NCBI RefSeq assembly: GCF_014489515.1
Contig: NZ_CP060782.1
Span: forward strand, 1,550,001 to 1,614,000
Direction of reading: 5' to 3'
Length of the DNA: 64,000 nucleotides
From: Sphingomonas sediminicola
GTDB taxonomy: Bacteria; Pseudomonadota; Alphaproteobacteria; Sphingomonadales; Sphingomonadaceae
Shown: piece by piece, positions 9,162-17,291 of the stretch
Layout of the letters: every line of letters starts with the position of its first letter
Numbering within the stretch: position 1 is the first letter of the stretch
The notes under the pieces: generated by a model
The model's input: the letters and a program-made list of their open reading frames with translations, nothing else
What the model was told of the DNA's origin: nothing
Databases searched by the model: none
Translations under genes and position numbers: made by a program

Positions 9162-10569
9162 TCAGCCAATATTTTTCACGATCTCCTCGACCATCTTCTT
9201 GGCGTCGGCGAGGAGCATCATCGTGTTGTCGCGGTAGAAGAGTTCGTTGTCGACGCCGGCATAGCCGACGCCCCCATCGAGCGCTTCACGAACAGCACGG
9301 TTCGCGCCTTCTCAACGTCGAGGACCGGCATTCCGTAGATGGGCGAACTCTTGTCGGTCTTGGCGGCTGGATTGGTAACGTCGTTGGCGCCGATGACGAA
9401 GGCGACGTCTGTCTGAGCGAACTCGCTGTTGATGTCTTCCAGCTCGAAGACCTCGTCGTAGGGGACGTTCGCTTCGGCAAGCAGCACGTTCATATGGCCC
9501 GGCATGCGGCCTGCGACCGGGTGAATCGCATATTTCACACGCACGCCCTGTTCCTTGAGCAGGTCGGCCATCTCACGGAGCGCGTGCTGCGCCTGACTGA
9601 CCGCCATGCCGTAGCCGGGGACGATGATGACCTGGTCGGCCTGGCTCATCAGGAATGCAGCGTCCTCGGCCGAGCCGCGCTTGTAGGGACGGTCGATGAC
9701 CTCGCCACTTGCGCCCGCCACTGCATCGCCGCCGAAGCCGCCCGCGATGACCGAGATGAAGCTGCGATTCATCGCCCTGCACATGATGTAGCTGAGTATC
9801 GCGCCCGAGCTGCCGACCAGAGCGCCGGTGATGATCATCGCGCTGTTGTGCAGCGTGAAGCCCATCGCCGCCGCGGCCCAGCCCGAGTAGCTGTTCAGCA
9901 TCGAGATCACCACCGGCATGTCGGCTCCGCCGATCGGGATGATCAGCAGGAAGCCGATGGCGAAGCTGAGCGCCATGACCGTGAAGAAGATCCACGGCGC
10001 CTGATCCTGCGTGAAATAGGCGATGAGCCCGAGGATCGCGACGAGCGTACTGAGATTGATGACATGGCGGCCGGGCAGCAGGATCGGCTTGCCCGACATG
10101 TTTCCGTTGAGCTTCAGAAAGGCGATCACCGAGCCGGAGAACGTAATTGCGCCGATAGCGACGCCGAGGCCCATTTCGACCCGGCTGACCTGCAGAATGC
10201 CGTCAGGGCCCAGGATCCCGAACGCGTCGGGATTCAAGAACGCAGCCGCGCCGACGAGCACGGCAGCCATACCAACGAGGCTGTGAAAAGCCGCGACCAG
10301 CTGCGGCATCGCCGTCATCTGGATCTTGCGAGCGGTGACCAAACCTATGCCCCGCCAATCACCATCGCTCCGATGATCTCGGGCAAGCTCGCAATCTGGT
10401 GGACGGCGAGTGTCGTCACGACCGCAATCGCCATGCCGATCATGCCGGCGCGATTGCCTCTCTGGCTACTGACCGGGCTCGAAAGCCCCCTTAGCGCGAG
10501 GATGAAGCAGATGCCGGAGACGAGATAAGCGAGAAGCACCCAGGCGGGCGTGTCGTGCACGGCCTCCAC
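9162..10569 (-). CDS. pntB: NAD(P) transhydrogenase subunit beta PntB, two frameshifts
   Basis: PntB forms part of the proton channel and carries the NADP(H)-binding domain III of the proton-translocating transhydrogenase. The first 74 codons (from 10569) end IGAMVIGGA. One base is then missing near 10349, and the next frame continues [20 protein letters not shown] as in E. coli PntB. Several membrane segments follow, then [20 protein letters not shown] and [14 protein letters not shown], the NADP site. Near 9271 a G run has the wrong length after VKRSMG. Corrected, the sequence reads [15 protein letters not shown] and ends [12 protein letters not shown] at the TGA at 9162. Paired with pntAB 3 bases upstream. 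Confidence 0.92.
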
Positions 10570-10572
10570 GCT

Positions 10573-10854
10573 CTAGCGCTCCTTCTTTTTGTACATGGCG
10601 AGCATTCGCGCCGTGACGGCGAAGCCTCCGAAAATATTCACGCTCGCAAGCGCTACCGCGATAAGACCGAGCCACTTCGACGAAGGGCTTCCGCCAGCAG
10701 CGGCTGCGATCAGTGCGCCGACGATGATCACGGAGGAGATGGCGTTGGTCACGCTCATCAGAGGCGTGTGGAGTGCCGGGGTAACCGACCAGACGACGTA
10801 ATAGCCGACGAAGCAGGCGAGAACGAAGATCGACAGGATCGAGATGAATTCCAT
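10573..10854 (-). CDS. pntAB: NAD(P) transhydrogenase alpha subunit, membrane part (PntA2)
   Basis: 93 residues from the ATG at 10854. It is the separate transmembrane piece of split PntA found in alphaproteobacteria, with three to four helices: [40 protein letters not shown] with the conserved [12 protein letters not shown], and [20 protein letters not shown]. It ends three bases before pntB. The catalytic NAD-binding pntAA is normally directly upstream but here lies about 5 kb away (15875-17011), so the operon is split by the CHASE2-EAL to oxidoreductase segment. Confidence 0.92.
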   Translation of the reverse strand: MEFISILSIFVLACFVGYYVVWSVTPALHTPLMSVTNAISSVIIVGALIAAAAGGSPSSKWLGLIAVALASVNIFGGFAVTARMLAMYKKKER

Positions 10855-11117
10855 CAGGGCCTCTCCGAGAATGGAAGTTCGCCAAGTTCGCTTTTCAACG
10901 CGCGAGTTCGCACGCGCGCGCGGCGGATTGGAGCGAAGGTAACGGGAACGGGTGCGCTGTGATTGCAGGTCATCCGGGCGCGACCATGCACAATTCGGCA
11001 GCGATAGGACAGTGCCAAATCGGAGGAGGATTTTTGTCGTTAACCGAGTCACGGTTTCCGATTTGATAACCTTTATTCGGCAGACCCGAAGCACGAAAGT
11101 TGAAGGATTCGTGCTCG

Positions 11118-13420
11118 GTGCGCTTGCGCAGGCCACAAAAGGGTGAGGCCCCAAGCTGGAAGCTACTGCTCTGGACGGCAGTGGCTGCGATCATCTTCGG
11201 CCTGATCGGAGCCGGCGAACTGCCCGAAGACATGCTGCGGGCGAGCCGCAACAGCCTTCATCAGCACAAAGCCACCGGTGATATCGTGCTGGTGGCGATC
11301 GACGATCGGTCGCTGCGAGAAGTTGGACGCTGGCCCTGGCCGCGCAGCCGGCATGCCGAAATCATCAACAAGCTCAGCCAGGCCGGCGCAAATCGCACGT
11401 TCGTTGACATCGTCTTTAACGGCCGGAGCGATTCGACAGACGATGCGAAATTGGCCGATGCCGTCAGCAACGCCCGCAACGTAACCCTTGCAGTCAGCAC
11501 TCGATCGGGGATTACGAGGACCGGTATCACCGGGTCCGGCGACCCCGACCTGCTGCCTCCCGAAATGTTCAGTAAGCATGCGGAGCTCGGCCTGATCAGC
11601 GTTGCGTACAATTACCAGAACGCGGTCTGGCACCTCGACTATTCGAGGAAGGTCCAGGGCAAGGCTGTTCAATCGTTCTCGGCCAAGCTCGCGAAGGTGG
11701 ATTCGCGGCTGAACGGCGACTTCATGCCCGATTACTCGACCGACCCGACGACGGTGCCGGTCATTGCGGCGGCAGACATTCTCAACGGCCGGTTCGACCC
11801 CAAGTCGGTCCAGGGCAAAGACGTCGTCGTCGGGACCGCCTCCGAGGGGATCGGCGATCAGTATTTCATTCCCGGCTGGGGAAGATGGCCGGTGCGTACG
11901 TTCACATCATCGGAGCCGAGACACTGAAGTCCGGTCGGCCAATGTCCTTCGGCTGGCTGGCTCCTCTGCTTCTCGCGCTCGGCGCCTGCTGGGCTGCAGC
12001 GACCCGCAAGTCGGCGGGACAGGTTGGCTCGATCCTGCTGAGCGCGGTGCTGCTTCTTCTGTTTGCTCCGGTCGGCCTTGAGAGCGCGCTGATTTTTGTC
12101 GATGTCACGCCTGCGCTTTTCGCTGTCATCGTTGTTTCGACCGTGCTCGCACTTCGCCGGTGGAAACAGCGTGGGCTAGTGAACACCGTTTCGGGTCTGC
12201 CGAACCTGAGCGCGCTGAAGGCCAACAAGGCTGGCCGCGATAAGGCGCTGATCGCGGCCCGCGTGCTGAACTATGCGGAAATCGCCGCCGCACTGCCTCC
12301 GGAGCAGGAACGCCAGCTCGTCGACCAGATCGTGTCGCGCCTCCGCGTCGGCGCTCCCGATCGTACTTTGTACGAAGGCGACGGTGGAATCTTCGCCTGG
12401 TTCGAAGAACCGGAACTGCCCTTCGCCAACCATATCGAGGCGCTCTACGCGCTGTTCCGCAACCCCGCACGGGTCGAGGGGCAGTCGATCGATCTGGCGA
12501 TCAGCTTCGGCGTGGAGATTGGAAGCGGCCGCTCGCTGACCAACCGGCTGGCGAGCTCGCTCGTCGCCGCGGAAGAAGCCGCGCACGACGGCCTCAAGTG
12601 GAAATACTACGATCCGGAAGCGCTTGAGGACGCTTCCTGGAAACTGTCGATCCTCAGCCAGCTCGACAGCGCCGTCGACAAGGGCGAGGTCTGGGTCGCC
12701 TACCAGCCGAAATTCGACCTCAAGCAGCGCAAGATCGTCGGCGCCGAGGCGCTTGCACGATGGACTCACCCCGAGAAGGGGCCGATCGCCGCGTCCGAAT
12801 TCATTGCCGCCGCCGAGCAGCATGATCGCATCGGAAAGCTAACCGACTTCGTGCTGGAGCAGGCGATTTCCGCTGCCGCGATCGTGAACCGGAAGCACCC
12901 CGGCTTCGGCATCGCCGTAAACCTTTCCGCCCGGCTTCTTACCGATCGAAGTCTCGTGCTTCGACTTGGCGCGATGATGGCTCGCCATCATCTGTCGCCT
13001 GACCTTCTTACTCTTGAGCTGACCGAGACGGCCGAACTCGCTGGCAGCGGGGCGGCATTCGACATGCTCTCGTCGCTTCGAGATCTGGGCGTCACGATCG
13101 CCATCGACGATTACGGCACCGGCCTATCGACTCTCGATTATCTGAAGAAGATCCCGGCCAGCGAAATCAAGATCGATCAGAGCTTCGTGAAGACGATCCT
13201 CGACAACCGCAGCGACCTGGTGATGGTCCAGTCGACGATCGCCCTGGCCCACTCGCTCGGCCGCAAGGTCGTCGCCGAGGGCGTCGAGCACCAGGGTGTG
13301 CTCGACGCGTTGGTCGACATGGGCTGCGACGTCGCGCAGGGCTACATCATCGGCCGTCCGATGAGTATCGACAGCCTAACGAAGCGCCTGTCCGCCGACC
13401 GCCGCTCCAGCGTCGCCTAA
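11118..13420 (+). CDS. CHASE2 - degenerate GGDEF - EAL cyclic-di-GMP phosphodiesterase, frameshifted
   Basis: Domain order: N-terminal membrane helix, periplasmic CHASE2 sensor ([20 protein letters not shown] and [10 protein letters not shown]), three membrane helices around 11940-12160, a degenerate GGDEF-like domain ([20 protein letters not shown] where GGDEF would be), and an EAL domain. The EAL catalytic set looks complete: [46 protein letters not shown]. So it should hydrolyse c-di-GMP and not make it. One base is missing near 11879: the frame leaves at IPGWG and continues as [15 protein letters not shown]. The GTG at 11118 is a likely start; a TTG at 11100 is an alternative. GTTAACC/GATAACC elements lie upstream. 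Confidence 0.85.
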
Positions 13421-13477
13421 GACTCCCCAATTTCCACGCAAATGTGAGGGCAGTTCTGCCCAAGTAACGACTGCGCG

Positions 13478-13521
13478 TTAATAAAGGTTAACTTGTTGCT
13501 AACCAATTTTATTAGGGTTAA
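13478..13521 (+). promoter_or_regulatory. Cluster of TTAA boxes, CtrA-like
   Basis: Four TTAA/CTAA boxes occur within 44 bases: TTAA at 13478, TTAA at 13488, CTAA at 13499 and TTAA at 13518. The middle pair is spaced TTAA-N7-CTAA, one mismatch from the CtrA consensus TTAA-N7-TTAA known from Caulobacter and other alphaproteobacteria. The boxes sit 48-91 bases before the start of the 26-residue peptide gene. Binding is an inference from spacing only. A/T-rich promoter DNA in a GC-rich genome could also give this. Confidence 0.35.
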
Positions 13522-13568
13522 CGTCCCTGTCAGCTGCCGAATCGCAGTTCGAAGGACAGGGGTTCAAC

Positions 13569-13649
13569 ATGAAGAAGCAAGCACAGACCAAGGGTCTCTG
13601 GAGCTGGCTCCTCGGCCAAGGCTGGAGCAACGCTGGTAGCCAGGGTTAA
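13569..13649 (+). CDS. 26-residue small protein, tryptophan/glycine/glutamine-rich
   Basis: ATG at 13569 with a purine-rich AAGGACAGGGG upstream. The product starts MKKQAQTKGLWSWLLGQGW and ends SNAGSQG at a TAA (13647-13649), immediately followed by a rho-independent terminator. The basic N-terminus (KK, K) followed by LWSWLLGQGW could form a short membrane-associating helix, but is too short for a full transmembrane span. There are no cysteines. It is free-standing, with AT-rich upstream DNA carrying TTAA boxes and no gene overlap. I do not recognise a family. The compact layout of promoter-like DNA, Shine-Dalgarno, ORF and terminator supports a real expressed gene. Confidence 0.55.
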   Translation: MKKQAQTKGLWSWLLGQGWSNAGSQG

Positions 13650-13651
13650 CG

Positions 13652-13681
13652 AAAACGGCCGCTCTTAAGCGGCCGTTTTTT
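13652..13681 (+). terminator. Rho-independent terminator after the 26-residue gene
   Basis: Perfect inverted repeat AAAACGGCCGCT / AGCGGCCGTTTT with loop CTTA, followed by a run of T. It begins 3 bases after the TAA of the small gene, so it most plausibly terminates that transcript. Confidence 0.85.
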
Positions 13682-13708
13682 GTTACATATTACAACTAGT
13701 TAGCTAAG

Positions 13709-13733
13709 GCGTCCGTGTAACATCGGACGCTTT
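13709..13733 (+). terminator. Second hairpin, possible back-up terminator
   Basis: GCGTCCG (13709-13715) and CGGACGC (13724-13730) form a 7-bp stem with loop TGTAACAT, followed by TTT then CGTGCG. The T tract is weak, so termination is uncertain. The rest of 13734-13882 shows no gene and is probably the yjbQ promoter region. Confidence 0.4.
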
Positions 13734-13882
13734 CGTGCGTCCTATTGCGCAGCTCTTCAATCAGCCCACGTTCTTCCGCTCACTGGTGAAGTGATTTGGC
13801 GCCCGATCTCCGACTCAGCGGCGCGACTCGTTAACCATCCGATTCGCTGGAAATGTCGAAATCGCGCGACTAACGCTGCAAA

Positions 13883-14305
13883 ATGCTTCGTCAGGCGTCC
13901 ACGACTTTGAATCTTTCCGGCCCTCGACAGGGGCTTCACGAGATCACTGACGAGATCGATTCCTGGGTCCGCGATCAGGATTTCGGGACCGGCTTACTAA
14001 CGATTTTCTGCAAGCACACTTCGGCATCGCTGCTGATCCAGGAGAACGCCGCAAGCGCAGCCCGGCGAGATCTGGAAACCTATTTCAGCCGTATCGCGCC
14101 TGAAGACCCGGCGCTCTACACGCATAATGATGAAGGTCCCGATGATATGCCGGCGCATTTGAGAAGCGCACTCACCCAGACCCAGCTGTCAATCCCCGTC
14201 GGCGACGGCCGGATGGTGCTCGGGAAGTGGCAGGGCATCTACCTCTTCGAGCATCGCCGCGAGCCGTCGCTCCGGCAAATCGCTTTGCACCTGGTCGGCG
14301 AATGA
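13883..14305 (+). CDS. yjbQ: YjbQ family protein (UPF0047)
   Basis: 140 residues, family-typical. Conserved features are the FGTGLLTIFCKHTSASLLIQ strand with the KHTSA motif, then NDEGPDDMPAHLRSALTQTQ, IPVGDGRMVLGKWQGIYLFE and the C-terminal EHRREPS. YjbQ-like proteins show weak thiamine-phosphate synthase activity in complementation tests and have a trimeric fold with a metal/His site, but their physiological role is not settled. The stop overlaps the following ybaK start (ATGA), so the two are coupled. Intact. Confidence 0.92.
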   Translation: MLRQASTTLNLSGPRQGLHEITDEIDSWVRDQDFGTGLLTIFCKHTSASLLIQENAASAARRDLETYFSRIAPEDPALYTHNDEGPDDMPAHLRSALTQTQLSIPVGDGRMVLGKWQGIYLFEHRREPSLRQIALHLVGE

Positions 14306-14784
14306 GCCTCGGGTCCGTCCGCGCCTGGCTCGCAAAGCACGCGCCCGACCTGACCCTGATCGAAGTCGAGGAGACCACGGCGACAGTCGATACGGCGGCC
14401 AAGGCTCTTGGCGTCGAGCCGGGGCGGATCGCCAAGACGCTCGCCGTGCGCGCGGGGGACGAGACGTTTCTACTGGTCACGCGCGGCAATGCGCGGCTCG
14501 ACAATGGGAAGTCGAAGCGGGCGTTCGGAGCGCGGCCGAGGATGCTTGGGCCAGAGGAGACGTTTGCGCTCACTGGCCATCCGGTCGGCGGCGTCTGCCC
14601 GTTCGGCCTGGCGACGGAACTGCCGATCTATGTCGACGAGTCGCTAAAGGCTTTCGACGTAGTCTACCCGGCGGGCGGTTCGCTGAACACGTCGGTCAAG
14701 GTTTCGACCAACCGCTTGTTCGAACTGGTCGGGAAGAAATGGGTCGACCTATGCCGCCTGCCCGAGGAAGCGGCCGGGGCTTAG
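14302..14784 (+). CDS. YbaK/EbsC-type aminoacyl-tRNA deacylase
   Basis: 160 residues from the ATG at 14302, which overlaps the yjbQ stop. YbaK/ProXp-type editing domain: GRIAKTLAVRAGDETFLLVT with the conserved KTL lysine, LDNGKSKRAFGARPRML, then the GHPVGGVCPFG loop and VKVSTNRLFEL. Such free-standing proteins deacylate mischarged tRNAs, for example Cys-tRNA(Pro) or Ala-tRNA(Pro). Which substrate this one uses is not clear from sequence. Its 3' end overlaps the convergent FAD oxidoreductase by 36 bases. Intact. Confidence 0.9.
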   Translation: MSLGSVRAWLAKHAPDLTLIEVEETTATVDTAAKALGVEPGRIAKTLAVRAGDETFLLVTRGNARLDNGKSKRAFGARPRMLGPEETFALTGHPVGGVCPFGLATELPIYVDESLKAFDVVYPAGGSLNTSVKVSTNRLFELVGKKWVDLCRLPEEAAGA

Positions 14785-15878
14785 CTGTGCGGCGGTGGCC
14801 GCTTCGAGTGGCCAGGGCGTCGCGGCGATCAAGGATTCCGCAATCTGCGCCATGGCCGGGGATGTCTGGAGGCCGTAACCGCCCTGCCCCGCGAGCCAGA
14901 AGAACCCCTCGGCCTGCTGGTCGAACCCCACGACTGGATGACGATCGGGCGCAAAGGTCCGCAGGCCCGCCCATCGGCTTTGGATCCGGCCGACCTTCAT
15001 GGTGGTGCGTTCCTCGATCCGGTGAGCCGCGAGCGCGATCTCATATTCATCGGGCTGGGCGTCGCAGGGGTCGGTAGGCCCTCGTCCATCGGCGATGCAA
15101 ACAGGCGCCCGGACTCCGGCGCGAAATAGAGCTCATCGCCAACTGTCTTCGCGAACGGCCAGCCCGACAGGTCCTCGCCGTCCGGTGCGTCAAACGTGAT
15201 GATCGTGCGGCGAAGCGGGGCAAGACCAATTGGCCGAACGCCACCTAGCGTCGCGACTGCGTCGGCCCAAGAGCCAGCCGCGTTGATCAGGATGGGCGCA
15301 GCGAGGCTGTCCCGGTGCTCGGTCGTGACAGTCCAGACTTCTCCCGAACGTTCCACTTTAATCGCGCGCGCGACCGTGACGATTTCACCGCCGTTCTGGC
15401 GGAGCGCGCGAACGTGTCCCTGCAGAAGCGCATGCGTGTCGAGCCTTATGCCATTGCGATCGACCAGCCCCGCGACTGCGGCGCCCTCGCCAGTTCGAAC
15501 GACCGGGCAAAGCTCGCAGATGCCAGCCCCGTCTACGCGCTCCAACTGCGCGAACGGCGCGATCGCGGATTCGAGCTGATCCAGAGCGGCGAGCTCATCC
15601 TCGCGGGAGTGGATCAGCACCGGCATGCGATGTCCCAACGGGACGTCGGTGAAGTCCCTCGGCGGTGCTTCGAAGAATCCGCGGCTCGCGTGTGTCAGCG
15701 CACGGACGAGCGGATCGCCGAGCGCATAATGCAGCATCGTCGCGCTTCGGCCCGACGAATGGTAACCGACTGCTCCCTCGGCCTCGAGGACGGTGACTCT
15801 GGCATGCTTCGAGAGAGTCGAGGCAGCGGAAAGCCCCGCAATCCCCCCGCCTATCACGATGATGTCGCTCGACTTCAA
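14749..15878 (-). CDS. FAD-dependent oxidoreductase (DAO/glycine oxidase-like), frameshifted
   Basis: The N-terminal dinucleotide-binding motif IIVIGGGIAGLSAASTLSK is followed by HSSGRSATMLHYALGD, the DAO-family GYHSSGRSA loop, and FDAPDGEDLSGWPF with a C-terminal FAD strand. Near 15079 a base is missing: the frame leaves after SPMDEG and the next one reads PTDPCDAQPDEYEIALA, then GRIQSRWAGLRTFAPDRHPV and FFWLAGQGGYGLQTSPAMAQ, the expected C-terminus. Corrected length is about 376 residues. It probably oxidises an amino or imino acid; substrate unknown. The start overlaps the pntAA stop by 4 bases, so it is cotranscribed with pntAA. The 3' end overlaps ybaK. Confidence 0.82.
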
Positions 15879-17011
15879 CTCGCCGGGCCCGTCAGCCTTT
15901 CGTTTACGACCTTCCCGCCGTGCGTGAGGCGGATCGCCTTGACGATCTCGTCATCGTCCGGAAGCACCGGCCTGTTTTGCTCCTTGTCCCAGAAGGCGGA
16001 CAGGAAATTGAACAGGTTGCGCGCGAACAAGGCCGAGGAGTCGGCTGCTAGCGTCCGGGCAAGGTTCGAGGCACCGATGATCGTGACGCCGTGCTTCACG
16101 ACATTCTGCCCCGCGACGCAGCCCTCGACGTTTCCTCCAGCATCTGCGGCAAGATCGACGACCACGCTGCCCGGACGCATGGTCGCGAGCTGGGCATCGC
16201 TGATCAGCCGCGGCGCAGGCCTTCCGGGAATCAGGGCCGTCGTGATGACCATGTCCTGCTTGGCGATATGTCCGGAAACCAGTTCGGCCTGGGCCTTCTG
16301 ATAATCCTCGGACATTTCCGTGGCGTATCCGCCACTCCCCTCGCCCTCGATGCCCGCGACATTCTCGACGAAGATGGGCTTGGCGCCGAGAGACTGGATC
16401 TGCTCCTTGGTCGCGGATCGAACGTCGGTCGCGCTAACCTGCGCGCCAAGGCGGCGGGCAGTTGCGATCGCCTGAAGCCCTGCGACGCCCACGCCCATCA
16501 CGAAGACGCGAGCGGCACTGATCGTGCCCGCAGCAGTCATCATCATCGGGAATGCCCGGCCGTAAGTTGCTGCACCGTCGACGACCGCCTTGTAGCCGGC
16601 GAGGTTCGACTGCGACGACAAGATGTCCATAGACTGTGCGCGAGTGATGCGCGGCATCCATTCCATCGCCAGCGCCTCGAGTCCCGCCGAAGCGTATCCG
16701 TCGATCTTCTCGCGGCGTCGGAACGGATCGAGAGCACCGACGAGAATCGCACCCGGCTTGGCGCCCTTCAGGCTGCCGGCATCAGGACCGCCGATGCAGA
16801 GAACAAGGTCGGCACCGTCGAGGGACTTTGCACGCGGCGATACAGACGCGCCTGCCGCTTCATAGTCTGCGTCAGAAATCGACGCCGACTCACCCGATCC
16901 GGTCTCGACGGCGACCTCGGCGCCCAGCCCAATGAATTTCTTCACGGTTTCCGGCGTTGCGGCGACCCGCGTCTCCCCCGGCGCGGTCTCCCTGACGACT
17001 GCGATTTTCAT
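15875..17011 (-). CDS. pntAA: NAD(P) transhydrogenase alpha subunit, NAD-binding part (PntA1)
   Basis: 378 residues, the soluble NAD(H)-binding domain I of proton-translocating transhydrogenase. It starts MKIAVVRETAPGETRVAATP, continues with LVGALDPFRR and MEWMPRITRAQSMDILSSQS (the RQD-loop region), and carries the Rossmann motif VFVMGVGVAGLQAIATARRL and VDLAADAGGNVEG. It is intact and stands downstream of the small COX IV-like gene with a 6-base gap, a common sphingomonad arrangement. Its partners pntAB and pntB are about 5 kb away instead of directly downstream, replaced here by an FAD oxidoreductase gene overlapping by 4 bases. Confidence 0.95.
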   Translation of the reverse strand: MKIAVVRETAPGETRVAATPETVKKFIGLGAEVAVETGSGESASISDADYEAAGASVSPRAKSLDGADLVLCIGGPDAGSLKGAKPGAILVGALDPFRRREKIDGYASAGLEALAMEWMPRITRAQSMDILSSQSNLAGYKAVVDGAATYGRAFPMMMTAAGTISAARVFVMGVGVAGLQAIATARRLGAQVSATDVRSATKEQIQSLGAKPIFVENVAGIEGEGSGGYATEMSEDYQKAQAELVSGHIAKQDMVITTALIPGRPAPRLISDAQLATMRPGSVVVDLAADAGGNVEGCVAGQNVVKHGVTIIGASNLARTLAADSSALFARNLFNFLSAFWDKEQNRPVLPDDDEIVKAIRLTHGGKVVNERLTGPAS

Positions 17012-17017
17012 CGGCGC

Positions 17018-17167
17018 CTAGCTGATGATCATGACTACGAGGAACGCGATAACCAGGCAAACAATCGCGCCCCACTTCAGCAGCTTCGTGAAACGCTCAT
17101 AGTCCTTCACGTGGTGAGCGACTTCCTGCGTCGGCGGATTGTTCAGCAACGGCTCCTCATGCGCCAT
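17018..17167 (-). CDS. aa3-type cytochrome c oxidase subunit IV-like small protein
   Basis: 49 residues: a soluble N-terminus (MAHEEPLLNNPPTQEVAHHV, then KDYERFTKLLKWGA) and one transmembrane helix (IVCLVIAFLVVMIIS) at the C-terminus. The H-x-x-x-Y-x-x-F pattern followed by a single helix matches the bacterial aa3-type COX IV family (COX4_pro_2). These proteins sit beside cytochrome oxidase in structures but are dispensable. The gene frequently lies directly before pntA in alphaproteobacteria, as here. It is divergent from the sigma54-type regulator, with 124 bases between them. Confidence 0.82.
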   Translation of the reverse strand: MAHEEPLLNNPPTQEVAHHVKDYERFTKLLKWGAIVCLVIAFLVVMIIS

Positions 17168-17291
17168 GTCTTACCCCTCTTCGAATTCAAAGTGTTGGAG
17201 CTGTCCATAACAAGCAGGTTCGCCGCCCCAACCCCTGAAGTCTTAAGACGGCATTTACTCCTTTCGTCGTAGGACACGCGCAGGAACTGCG

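Noticed and set aside
9494-10528. 344-codon plus-strand frame opposite pntB
   Set aside because: pntB motifs are unmistakable on the minus strand; this is its shadow.
15315-17272. Long plus-strand frames opposite the oxidoreductase and pntAA
   Set aside because: Both minus-strand genes are confirmed by motifs; the plus frames are Arg/Asp/Gln-rich with no domain.
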